Positions 7,565 to 15,349 of a DNA stretch of 64,000 nucleotides are shown here, in pieces. The notes under the pieces were generated by a model. The model saw only the letters and a list, made by a program, of their open reading frames with translations. It searched no databases and had not been told where the DNA came from. Positions within the stretch are counted from its first letter, which is position 1, and every line of letters starts with the position of its first letter. Both the position numbers and the translations under genes were made by a program. Location: the NCBI GenBank assembly GCA_963729875.1, contig CAVSPR010000003.1, positions 1 to 64,000 on the forward strand. The letters are read 5' to 3'. Origin of the DNA: DATBSL01 sp963729875 (lineage in GTDB: Bacteria; Acidobacteriota; Vicinamibacteria; Fen-336).

Positions 7565-9538
7565 TCACTCCGCCGCCCGCACGACGACCCGGTGCGAGCC
7601 GCGGGTCGAGGCCACGCGGCCGGCGAGGACGATCCGGGCGAGCCTCTCGCCCCAGACGGGCCGCAGCCGGGAGTCGTCGACCGCGCGCTCCTCGACGCTC
7701 GCCGCGAAGCGCTTCGGGTCGTAGAGGAGCACGTGGGCCGGAGCGCCGCTCCCGGAGAGCAGCACCCGCCCTGGCGTCGCGGCGTCCGCGCGCAGGGGCG
7801 TCACGAAGTGGAGCCGGACCGGCTCGCGGGCCGCGCCGAGCGCGTAGTCCTCGGCGAGGACGACCTCGCGCCTCTTGCGGTCGAGGGTGACCTCGCGCCG
7901 CCAGCGCGCGACCTTCGCCTCCTCCGGGTACGCGGGAGCGATGTCGAGCGAGAAGCGCACGGTGTCGCGCCCCGGGGCAAAGGCCACGTCGCGCGCCCGG
8001 TAGGCGTCCCCGGCCCGCTGGTCGAAGCCGTTGACCGTCGGCAGGGTGTGCCAGGCCGACTGCATCGTCCAGATCTCGTACCGGCGCGAGCTGAACGTCA
8101 GCGACGTGTACTCCGGGGCGCCCACGTCGACGAGCACCGGCTCGCCGTCCGCGTAGACGATCACGTTGCCCACGTCGTTGTGGTTGTGGCTCTGGGCGTT
8201 GTGCCCGCCCCAGGCGGCCACGTAGAGCCCCCGCGCGGAGCCCGGCCGCTCGCGGGCCGCCATCAGCTGCAGGTCCGGAAGCCACACCTCGGCGTCGAGC
8301 GGCTCGACCGGCGGCGTCGACGCGAGGTCGCCGCGGCGCAGGAGCGCCGGCAGGACGCGCGCCAGGCTGCCGTAGCGCGGGACGTCGCCGGGCCCGTAGG
8401 GACCCCGGCGCGCGGCCAGGAACGCCCCGAAGCCGGCGAGCGCCGGATCGCCGGCCGCCCGGCCGTAGCGGTGGACGAGCTCGGGCTCGGGACTCACCCT
8501 GGCCGACGCGTCACCCATGTTCACGTAGGAGTCGCCGGCGACGTGGGCCCGGGCGATGTACTGCCCGATCGCCCTCACGACCGGCTCCCGGAAGACGTCG
8601 ACGCGGCCGCCGGTCGCCGCGTGCAGCAGCTCGAGCGACTCGAAGAGCGACGCCCCGGCCCGGCCCCAGTAGCCCGGCCCCTCGTCGCACCCGCCGTCGT
8701 CGGGGTAGGCGTCGACGAACCGGTCGAGGCTCCGGGCGATCTTCGAGACCGCTCGCATCCGCCGCTCGGGGTCGCGCTCCAGCAGCAGGACGGCGGCCAG
8801 CCAGTTCGAGTTGATCCAGGGGTTCCAGTTGTTGACCTTGCGCGACGTGAGCCCCATCCACCAGAAGTCGTCGCGCTCGAGGGCGGGGGCGAGGATCCGC
8901 CGGGTCACCTCGAGGCGCAGCCGCTCGCGGACGAGCGGGTGCACGGCGTCGAGGCGGTCGCCCATGAGATAGTCCGTCCACGCGAGCAGCGCGCCGGTCT
9001 CCGCGGCAAAGAGGTCGACGGTGGGCTCGGTCACGTCGGGCAGGCCCGAGCCGCGCTTCTGGGCGCCGACGTGGGCGGGCGCGCCCCAGTAGCTCTCCTC
9101 GCAGACGAGCCACACGCCGTCCGCGATCGCGTCGGTGAAGCGCCCCCGGTTCTCGATCAGCTCGCCGAGGACGAGCAGGGCGAGCTTCTCGCGACGCGAG
9201 AAGAGCAGCCGCTCGTAGCGGCCGCGATTGCCGTCGCGCACGTAGTCGAGGAAGTGGCTGGCGGGCAGGGTCGCCCACTCGGTGGCGAGCTGCCGTTCCG
9301 CCTCGGTCACGAAGGCGCGGCGCTGGGCCTCGGGAAGGGCGGCCCAGGCCGGGCGGTCCGCGACCGTCGGGTAGGGCCGGAAGGCGTCGGCGGACAGGAG
9401 GACCTGTCCCAGGCCGATCGCCTCCACCTGCCGCTCGAGGAGGCGCCGCGGCTCGCCGGACGTCGCGTTGCCTGCGAAAAGCAGGAGCGCCCCCGCGAGC
9501 GTCAGCCACGCCGGGAGACGCCACCGCCGAGGCGTCAC
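7565..9538 (-). CDS. Secreted heparinase II/III-family polysaccharide lyase-like protein
   Basis: A protein of about 657 residues. The N-terminal half is an alpha/alpha barrel (ESYWGAPAHVG, SRKVNNWNPWINSNW, DDGGCDEGPGYWGRAG) and the second half a heparinase II/III beta-sandwich (GGHNAQSHNHNDVGNVIVY, with conserved His and Asn). The YWG and HNHND motifs match the active-site regions of lyases that cleave uronate-containing polysaccharides by beta-elimination. The GTG at 9538 gives a signal peptide (PRRWRLPAWLTLAGALLLFA). A longer ATG at 9604 lies in what looks like promoter sequence, so the start is uncertain. The substrate is unknown. Confidence 0.82.
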   Translation of the reverse strand: MTPRRWRLPAWLTLAGALLLFAGNATSGEPRRLLERQVEAIGLGQVLLSADAFRPYPTVADRPAWAALPEAQRRAFVTEAERQLATEWATLPASHFLDYVRDGNRGRYERLLFSRREKLALLVLGELIENRGRFTDAIADGVWLVCEESYWGAPAHVGAQKRGSGLPDVTEPTVDLFAAETGALLAWTDYLMGDRLDAVHPLVRERLRLEVTRRILAPALERDDFWWMGLTSRKVNNWNPWINSNWLAAVLLLERDPERRMRAVSKIARSLDRFVDAYPDDGGCDEGPGYWGRAGASLFESLELLHAATGGRVDVFREPVVRAIGQYIARAHVAGDSYVNMGDASARVSPEPELVHRYGRAAGDPALAGFGAFLAARRGPYGPGDVPRYGSLARVLPALLRRGDLASTPPVEPLDAEVWLPDLQLMAARERPGSARGLYVAAWGGHNAQSHNHNDVGNVIVYADGEPVLVDVGAPEYTSLTFSSRRYEIWTMQSAWHTLPTVNGFDQRAGDAYRARDVAFAPGRDTVRFSLDIAPAYPEEAKVARWRREVTLDRKRREVVLAEDYALGAAREPVRLHFVTPLRADAATPGRVLLSGSGAPAHVLLYDPKRFAASVEERAVDDSRLRPVWGERLARIVLAGRVASTRGSHRVVVRAAE

Positions 9539-9603
9539 GAGAAGGCCTGCTCTCTCATGTCGCGAACCCCAGGTCCATTGGATCGTATATCCTATATGTT
9601 CCA

Positions 9604-9631
9604 TTGACCGCTGCCGAGGGCAGAGTGTAGC
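9604..9631 (+). promoter_or_regulatory. Candidate promoter of the doxX-Gfo/Idh operon
   Basis: TTGACC at 9604-9609 and TGTAGC at 9626-9631 are 16 nt apart. Transcription would begin only a few bases before the ATG at 9643, which lacks a ribosome site, so the transcript may be almost leaderless. An AT-rich patch just to the left (about 9583-9600) may serve the divergent lyase gene. Confidence 0.35.
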
Positions 9632-9642
9632 CTGCCCCCCCG

Positions 9643-10167
9643 ATGGACCACCACCTGACCCGCACCCAGCAGACCGCCCTCGTCTTGCTGCGCACCCTGA
9701 TCGGGTGGCACTTCCTCTACGAGGGCCTCGTGAAGCTCGTCTGGCCGGCGTGGACCCGGGCCGGCGTGCCCATCGGCCGCTTCTCCTCGGCGGGCTACCT
9801 GCGCTCGTCGACGGGGCCGTTCGCGGACCTCTTCCGCGCCTTCGCCGACGCGTCGTGGCTGCCCTGGCTCGACCTGCTCATGGCCTGGGGCCTGCTGCTC
9901 GTGGGCCTCGCTCTCATGCTCGGCCTCTTCACGCAGCTCGCGTGCGCGGGGGCGCTCGCCCTCCTCGCCCTCTTCTATCTGTCCTGGCTCCCGACTCGCG
10001 GCGTCTACGAGCCGGGCACCGAGGGGAACTACCTCCTCGTGAACAAGAACCTCGTCGAGGCGGCGGCGGTGGCCGTCGTCCTCGCGTTCCGAACCGGTCG
10101 CATCGCCGGGCTGGACCTCGTCCTCGCGCGCCCCCGCGCGGCGAAGGCGCCCGTCGCGGAGGCATGA
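9643..10167 (+). CDS. DoxX-family membrane protein
   Basis: A 174-residue protein with four predicted membrane segments. The start, LLRTLIGWHFLYEGLVKLVWP, is the classic DoxX pattern, and NYLLVNKNLVEAAAVAVV matches the conserved last helix. DoxX proteins are poorly characterised inner-membrane proteins linked to quinone or thiosulfate oxidation and redox stress. The stop overlaps the ATG of the following Gfo/Idh gene, a pairing often seen in Acidobacteriota and Planctomycetota. Confidence 0.85.
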   Translation: MDHHLTRTQQTALVLLRTLIGWHFLYEGLVKLVWPAWTRAGVPIGRFSSAGYLRSSTGPFADLFRAFADASWLPWLDLLMAWGLLLVGLALMLGLFTQLACAGALALLALFYLSWLPTRGVYEPGTEGNYLLVNKNLVEAAAVAVVLAFRTGRIAGLDLVLARPRAAKAPVAEA

Positions 10168-11467
10168 CGAAGATGAACCTCACCCCGGAGCAGCAGGAGC
10201 TGGGACGCCGCAACTTCATGCGGGTGCTCGCCGGCACGCCGGCCCTCCTCGCCCTCGGCGCGGCCGCGGCCATGAAGGGGCCGGTGCGGGGCGGGCCGGT
10301 GCGCCTCGGGTTCATCGGCCTCGGCGGCCAGGGGCGCGTGCTCCTCGAGCAGACCGACCCCCGCTACGGGGAGGTGGTCGCCCTGTGCGACATCAACCCG
10401 GAGCAGCTCAAGAAAGCCGACGAGTCCCTGGTCAAGACCGGGCGCCAGCCGGTCGTCCACCACGCCGACTGGAAGGAGATGATCCAGAAGGAGAGGCTCG
10501 AGGCGGTCGTGATCGCCGCGCCCCTCTTCACCCACGCCGAGATCGCGGTGGGCTGCATGGAGGCGGGCCTCCACGTCCTGTGCGAGAAGATGATGGCCAT
10601 CGACGTCGAGTCCTGCCGGCGCATGGCCGAGGCGGCGCAGCGCACGCGGCGGGTGCTCGAGATCGGGCACCAGCGCTACTACAACCCGATCTACCAGGCC
10701 TCCTACGACGGGATCGTCAAGGCGGGACTCCTCGGCGAGGTCTACCACACGCGGCTCGTCTGGCACCGCAACGGCAACTGGCGGCGCAAGGCCGACCTGC
10801 CGTCGCCGGACTACACCGCCGCGCCGTGGGGCTACCCGACGTTCGACCACCTCGTCAACTGGCGGCTCTACAAGCAGTACTCGCGCGGCCACATGGCGGA
10901 GCTGGCCAGCCACATGGTGGCGATCACCGACTGGTTCTTCGAGGCGACCGCCACGGCGGCGATCGGCAGCGGCGGCGTGTATCGCTTCACCGACGGGCGC
11001 GAGGTGCCCGACCACACCTACGTAACGCTCGAGTACCCGGGGGGTCGCACCGCGGTCTTCACGTCGATCGAGTCGAACGCCTTCGACAACTACTACGAGG
11101 CGTACTACGGCACGAAGGGCACCCTCGTCCTGAAGGGCGAGATCGAGGCCTACCTCTTCGAGGAGGGCGCGCCGACGGGCGTGGCGAAGGCAACGGGGGT
11201 GGCGGTGGCCCCGAAGGCCGGGCCCGCGGGCTCCGCCTCCGAGAGCCGGGCCGCCGACGCGGCGGGGGGGGCCGGGGCGTCGGCGCGGCGTCGGGCGGCG
11301 CCGATCGCCTGGCGGCCTACCGGTACGAGGTCAACGGCCTGTGCGGTGCCGTCCGCACCGGGGCGCCGCTGAAGTGCGGCCCCGAGCGCGCGCTCGCCTC
11401 CGCGCGCGCCTGCCTCGCCGGGTGGGATGCCGTGGAGAAGAAGACGCGGGTCGAGATCGGGGCCTAG
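10164..11467 (+). pseudogene. Tat-exported Gfo/Idh/MocA oxidoreductase, frameshifted in a G8 run
   Basis: The ATG at 10164 overlaps the doxX stop and follows GGAGG. The N-terminus (GRRNFMRVLAGTPALLALG) is Tat-like; the Rossmann motif GFIGLGGQGR, EKMM (position of the EKP motif) and GHQRYYNPIY mark the family. The frame fails at a run of eight G at 11264-11271; the last 60 or so conserved codons (RYEVNGLCGAVRTGAP and on) continue in another frame to the TAG at 11467. These enzymes oxidise or reduce sugar hydroxyls with bound NAD(P). Homopolymer error is the simplest explanation of the break. Confidence 0.82.
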
Positions 11468-11477
11468 GAACGCCGCG

Positions 11478-12170
11478 GTGGCCCTGGAAAGCAGCCCCGA
11501 CGTGCGCTTCCGGACGAAGCAGGAGTACGTCTACCAGTCGCTGCGCGCCGCCATCATGCACGGTGAGCTTCCCCCCGGCCGGAGGCTCGTCATCGACGAC
11601 ATCGGCCGCCAGCTCCAGGTGAGCGCCATCCCCATCCGTGAGGCCCTCCAGCTCCTGCAGTCGGAGGGCCTCGTCGTGAGCGCTCCCCACCTCGGCGCGA
11701 CGGTCGCGCCCATCTCGGAGGACGAGGTCCATGAGGTCTTCGCGATCCTGGAGGGCCTCGAGACCGTGGCGGTGCGCGAGGCGGTGCGGCGGCTCGACGA
11801 GGCGGGCGCCGCGCGCCTCTCGGACGTCGTGGCCGAAATGGATGCCGCCCTCGCCTCCGCGGATCACGAGCGGTGGGCGGAGGAGAACGGCCGCCTGCAC
11901 CGCGCCATCGGCGAGATCGCCGGCATGCCCCTCCTCGTCGAGATGACCGAACGGGTCCTCTCGCGCTGGGAGCGGCTCCGTCGCCACTACTTCCAGGGCG
12001 TCCTCGTGCCCCGCGTCGAGCAGGCCCAGCGCGAGCACCACGCCCTCCTCGACGCCTTGGTCCGCGGGGACGCCGGCCGCGCGGAGGTGCTCGTCCGGGG
12101 GCACAACCAGGCGGCCCAGGCCGCCTACGCCGAGCACCTCCGGCATTCCGAACCCCCGGGTCGTTCCTGA
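11478..12170 (+). CDS. GntR-family regulator with FCD effector domain
   Basis: A 230-residue protein from a GTG with AGGA eight bases upstream. Residues of about 10-75 are a GntR winged helix (VYQSLRAAIMHGELPPGRRL, then VSAIPIREALQLLQSEGLV); the rest is an alpha-helical FCD domain (EVFAILEGLETVAVREAV, ENGRLHRAIGEIAG, EHHALLDALVRGDAGRAEVL) that binds small acids, often through a metal. It probably regulates the following reductase and MFS genes or the preceding oxidoreductase. It is distinct from the two FadR-type paralogues near 44 and 50 kb. Confidence 0.9.
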   Translation: MALESSPDVRFRTKQEYVYQSLRAAIMHGELPPGRRLVIDDIGRQLQVSAIPIREALQLLQSEGLVVSAPHLGATVAPISEDEVHEVFAILEGLETVAVREAVRRLDEAGAARLSDVVAEMDAALASADHERWAEENGRLHRAIGEIAGMPLLVEMTERVLSRWERLRRHYFQGVLVPRVEQAQREHHALLDALVRGDAGRAEVLVRGHNQAAQAAYAEHLRHSEPPGRS

Positions 12171-12218
12171 GCTGGGAGAACCAGGCCCTGCAGGCCCGGA
12201 GCGGAGGAGGCAACCGAC

Positions 12219-13664
12219 ATGGCTGATCCAGGCTGGGTTCGCGTGGCGACGCTGCGCTCCCCCGAGGCCTTCCGCCGCCACCTGGAGGCGGGCGGCATCC
12301 CCATCGCCTTCGACGACGCGCTCGCCGCGCCCTCCGACTCGCCGTTCGCCCGTCCGCTCGAGGCGGATCGTCTGCGGCCCGGCAACCGCTTCTGCGTGCT
12401 GCCCATGGAGGGCTGGGACGGGACGGCCGACGGCCATCCGACCGAGCTGACCCGCCGCCGCTGGCGCAACTTCGGCCGCTCGGGGGCCAAGCTCGTCTGG
12501 GGTGGCGAGGCGGCGGCGGTGCGCCACGACGGCCGGGCCAACCCCTGCCAGCTCGTGATCGGCCCCGCGACGTGGGAGTCGCTCGCCCGCCTGCGGGACG
12601 ACCTGGTGGCCGCGCACGAGGGGAGCTTCGGAAACGGGGCCGCGAACGACCTCGTGGTGGGCCTGCAGCTCACCCACTCGGGCCGGTACGCCCGGCCGAG
12701 CGCCTGGGACCGGCCGGAGCCGCTCGTGGCCTTCGCCCACCCGGTCCTCGACCGACGCTTCCCGGGCGGGGTCCGGGTCCTGGCGGACGAGGAGCTCGAC
12801 CGCCTGGCTGAGGACTTCGTGCGCGCGGCCGTCCTCGCGGAACGCGCGGGCTTCCAGTTCGTGGACGTGAAGCACTGCCACGGCTACCTCGGCCACGAGC
12901 TCCTGGCCGGGCACGGCCGGCCCGGCCGCTACGGTGGCAGCCTCGAGAACCGGACCCGCTTCCTGCGCACGATCGTCGAGGGCATCCGGGCGGAGGCCCC
13001 GGGCCTGCGGGTCGGCGTGCGCTTCTCGGCCTTCGACACCGTGCCCTGGAAGAAGGGCGAGTCGGGGCGGGGCGAGCCCGAGCGGGGCGACGAGGGCTAC
13101 ACGTCGGCCTTCGGCCTGCTCCGCGACGAGCGCCTGAGCGCGGCCCTGTCCGAGAGCCGCGAGTTCCTCCGCGTGCTGCGGGACCTCGGCATCCGTTGGG
13201 CCTGCGTGAGCGCGGGCAGCCCGTACTACAACCCGCACGTGCAGCGACCAGCCCTCTTCCCGCCGAGCGACGGCTACCTCCCGCCCGAGGACCCGCTCGC
13301 CGGCGTGGCCCGCCAGATCCGCGCCACGGCCCTCCTGAAGCGGGACTTTCCCGACGTGGTGCTGGTGGGCTCGGCCTACAGCTACCTGCAGGAGTGGCTG
13401 CCCAACGTGGGCCAGCGCGTGGTGCGCGAGGGCGAGGCCGACTTCGTGGGCCTCGGCCGGATGGTCCTGTCCTACCCCGAGATGCCCGCCGACGTCCTCG
13501 CCGGCCGCCCCCTCCAGCGCAAGAAGGTCTGCCGCACGTTCAGCGACTGCACGACGGCCCCCCGCAGGGGCCTGCCCTCGGGGTGCTATCCTCTCGACTC
13601 CTTCTACGCCGCCCGGCCCGAGGCCGAGCGGCTGAAGGAATGGAAGGACGCGCTCCGCGGATGA
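12219..13664 (+). CDS. Old Yellow Enzyme-like NADH:flavin oxidoreductase
   Basis: A 481-residue protein with an FMN TIM barrel of the OYE/2,4-dienoyl-CoA reductase type: VLPMEGWDGT near the start, LQLTHSGRYARP, KHCHGYLGHELLAG, RYGGSLENRTRFL and GLGRMVLSYPE. It reduces or dehydrogenates unsaturated or keto compounds using FMN. The C-terminal FAD/NAD(P) half of the long family members is absent; a Cys-containing tail (KKVCRTFSDCTTAPRRG) recalls but does not complete their iron-sulfur motif. A GGAGGAGG site lies upstream. The ATGA overlap with the MFS gene suggests that the transporter supplies its substrate. Confidence 0.85.
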   Translation: MADPGWVRVATLRSPEAFRRHLEAGGIPIAFDDALAAPSDSPFARPLEADRLRPGNRFCVLPMEGWDGTADGHPTELTRRRWRNFGRSGAKLVWGGEAAAVRHDGRANPCQLVIGPATWESLARLRDDLVAAHEGSFGNGAANDLVVGLQLTHSGRYARPSAWDRPEPLVAFAHPVLDRRFPGGVRVLADEELDRLAEDFVRAAVLAERAGFQFVDVKHCHGYLGHELLAGHGRPGRYGGSLENRTRFLRTIVEGIRAEAPGLRVGVRFSAFDTVPWKKGESGRGEPERGDEGYTSAFGLLRDERLSAALSESREFLRVLRDLGIRWACVSAGSPYYNPHVQRPALFPPSDGYLPPEDPLAGVARQIRATALLKRDFPDVVLVGSAYSYLQEWLPNVGQRVVREGEADFVGLGRMVLSYPEMPADVLAGRPLQRKKVCRTFSDCTTAPRRGLPSGCYPLDSFYAARPEAERLKEWKDALRG

Positions 13665-14911
13665 CGAGCGAAGGCGGCAGCTCCTCGCGCAGGCGGACCC
13701 AGGCGCTGGCCGTGGCCACCGCCTTCTTCGCCCTCTTCTCCATCGTGGGCTTCGCCTTCTACGGTCTGCCCTTCTTCTACGACTTCTTCGTGCGGGAGCT
13801 CGGGTGGACCCGGGCCCAGGTCACGTCGGGCAACGCCTTCGCGAAGCTCGTGATCGGCCCGCTCTTCGGCTTCTTCGCCGGGGTCGTGGTGGATCGCTTC
13901 GGGCCGCGCCGGCTCATGCTGCTCGGCATCCTGCTCGCCGGCCTCGCCCCGATCGGCCTCGGCGGGACGACGACGCTCCTCGCCTTCTACACGTTCTACC
14001 TGATGAACGCCCTCGGCTACGTGACCGGGGGCCCGCTCCCGAACCAGGTCATGCTCTCGCGCTGGTTCGACGCCGGGCGCGGCAAGGCCATGGGCATCGC
14101 CTACCTCGGGATCGGCGTGGGCGGGGCCCTCGTGCCCCTCCTCGCCCACGCGCTCACCGAGGCGCTCGGGTGGAGAACGGCGCTGCGCGTCCTCGGCGTG
14201 CTCATGATCGCAATCGCCTTCCCCTTCGCGTTCTTCGTCCGGGAGCCGAAGGCGGACGGGGGGAGGGCCGCCGCGTCCGCGCCTCCTCTCGCCGGGGCGC
14301 AGGCCGACTCGATCCTCGACGTCCTGCGCAAGCCCGCCTTCTACCTGCTCGCCCTCGGCAGCATGGCCTCGATCGGCGCAGTGGGCGGCACCTCCCAGAA
14401 CCTGAAGCTCTACTTCGCCATGGACCGAGGGCTGGCCCAGGGCGTCGCCGCTCAGCTCCTGTCCGTCGTGCTCCTCGGGAGCATCGCGGGGCGCCTCCTG
14501 ATGGGGTGGCTCGCCGACCGCTGGCCCAGGAAGCGGGTGATGCTCCTCGTCTACCTGATCGTGGCCGGCGCGATCCCGCTGCTCTGGGCCGCGCCTTCGC
14601 TGGGCACGCTGCGCGCCGCCGCCTTCGTCTTCGGCATCGGCCTCGGCGGCGACTACATGATCATCCCGCTCATGGCCGCCGACCTCTTCGGCCTCCAGCG
14701 GATGGGCCGCGTGATGGGCATCGTCCTGACCGCGGACGGCGTGGCCGAGGCGGTCGTGCCCATGGCCGTGGCCGCCCTGCGCGACCGCGCCGGCAGCTAC
14801 GGGCCCGGCTTCGCCCTCCTCGTCGCGCTGGCCGCCCTGGGCGCGGTGGCGATCTCCTTCCTGCCCCGGCTGTCCGCCCCGGCCCCTCCGGGCAGTCCAG
14901 CTTCCTCCTGA
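13661..14911 (+). CDS. MFS transporter
   Basis: A 416-residue protein with about 12 membrane segments. Family marks include DRFGPRRLMLLG after the second helix (loop 2-3 motif) and LADRWPRKRVMLL in the second half. It resembles oxalate/formate or monocarboxylate-type MFS proteins (TSGNAFAKLVIGPLFGFFAG), moving a small organic acid across the inner membrane; the substrate is not determined. The ATG overlaps the stop of the OYE-like gene, so the two are almost certainly cotranslated. Confidence 0.85.
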   Translation: MTSEGGSSSRRRTQALAVATAFFALFSIVGFAFYGLPFFYDFFVRELGWTRAQVTSGNAFAKLVIGPLFGFFAGVVVDRFGPRRLMLLGILLAGLAPIGLGGTTTLLAFYTFYLMNALGYVTGGPLPNQVMLSRWFDAGRGKAMGIAYLGIGVGGALVPLLAHALTEALGWRTALRVLGVLMIAIAFPFAFFVREPKADGGRAAASAPPLAGAQADSILDVLRKPAFYLLALGSMASIGAVGGTSQNLKLYFAMDRGLAQGVAAQLLSVVLLGSIAGRLLMGWLADRWPRKRVMLLVYLIVAGAIPLLWAAPSLGTLRAAAFVFGIGLGGDYMIIPLMAADLFGLQRMGRVMGIVLTADGVAEAVVPMAVAALRDRAGSYGPGFALLVALAALGAVAISFLPRLSAPAPPGSPASS

Positions 14912-14926
14912 CGCCGGCCGGCGGCG

Positions 14927-14955
14927 TTTACAAAAGCGCCTGAAACGGACAGAAT
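14927..14955 (+). promoter_or_regulatory. Candidate promoter of the small charged protein gene
   Basis: TTTACA (14927-14932) and CAGAAT (14950-14955) are separated by 17 nt. Transcription would start at about the GTG codon at 14962, implying a leaderless or near-leaderless mRNA. The evidence is weak, as it rests on pattern only. Confidence 0.3.
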
Positions 14956-14961
14956 GAGGCC

Positions 14962-15174
14962 GTGGCTGGACACACTCGACCTTCGGTCAACAAGAGGCTC
15001 CGCGAGGCCCAGAAGCGGGAAAAGCAGGCGGCCAAGGCGGAGCGCCGCGCCCAGCGGGCGGAAGAGAGGAAGCAGAAGGACCAGACGGCGGCGGGAGAGG
15101 ATCGGGACATCGCCGGCATCGTCCCCGGCCCGCAGCCGCTCCCCTGGGGCGGCGAGGACGAGCCCGCCAGCTAG
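14962..15174 (+). CDS. Small highly charged conserved protein
   Basis: A 70-residue protein rich in Lys, Arg, Glu and Gln (KRLREAQKREKQAAKAERRA), probably one long helix, ending in the recognisable tail DIAGIVPGPQPLPWGG. Short proteins of this design, a basic helix followed by an IVPGPQP tail, recur in several phyla, which argues that it is a real gene. No function is known. The start is a GTG with only GAGG two bases upstream. Confidence 0.6.
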   Translation: MAGHTRPSVNKRLREAQKREKQAAKAERRAQRAEERKQKDQTAAGEDRDIAGIVPGPQPLPWGGEDEPAS

Positions 15175-15272
15175 CAGGGCCTCTCCGCCGACCGTGACTT
15201 CTCCTTCGCCCTGGTCCGGCGGAGCTTTCCCCCGCGGGCCGCTCGTCGGTACACGTCGGCTCCCGCTGACGA

Positions 15273-15304
15273 AGAACGGGGCGGCCTTTCGGCCGCCCCG
15301 TTCT
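15273..15304. terminator. Strong terminator-like hairpin
   Basis: A perfect 14-bp stem (arms 15273-15286 and 15291-15304) with a TTTC loop lies between the convergent small gene and TonB receptor 1. It is the strongest hairpin in the area and could stop transcription from both sides; only a weak T-rich tail follows. Confidence 0.65.
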
Positions 15305-15349
15305 CGAGCAAGGCGCCGGGGCGGACGGCCCCGGCGCCGGCACTTGCGA

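Noticed and set aside
11264..11271. G8 tract as a phase-variation switch in the Gfo/Idh gene
   Set aside because: Similar single-base breaks occur in non-homopolymer positions of unrelated genes, and an exported oxidoreductase is not a typical phase-variable surface antigen. Sequencing error is simpler, though reads would decide.
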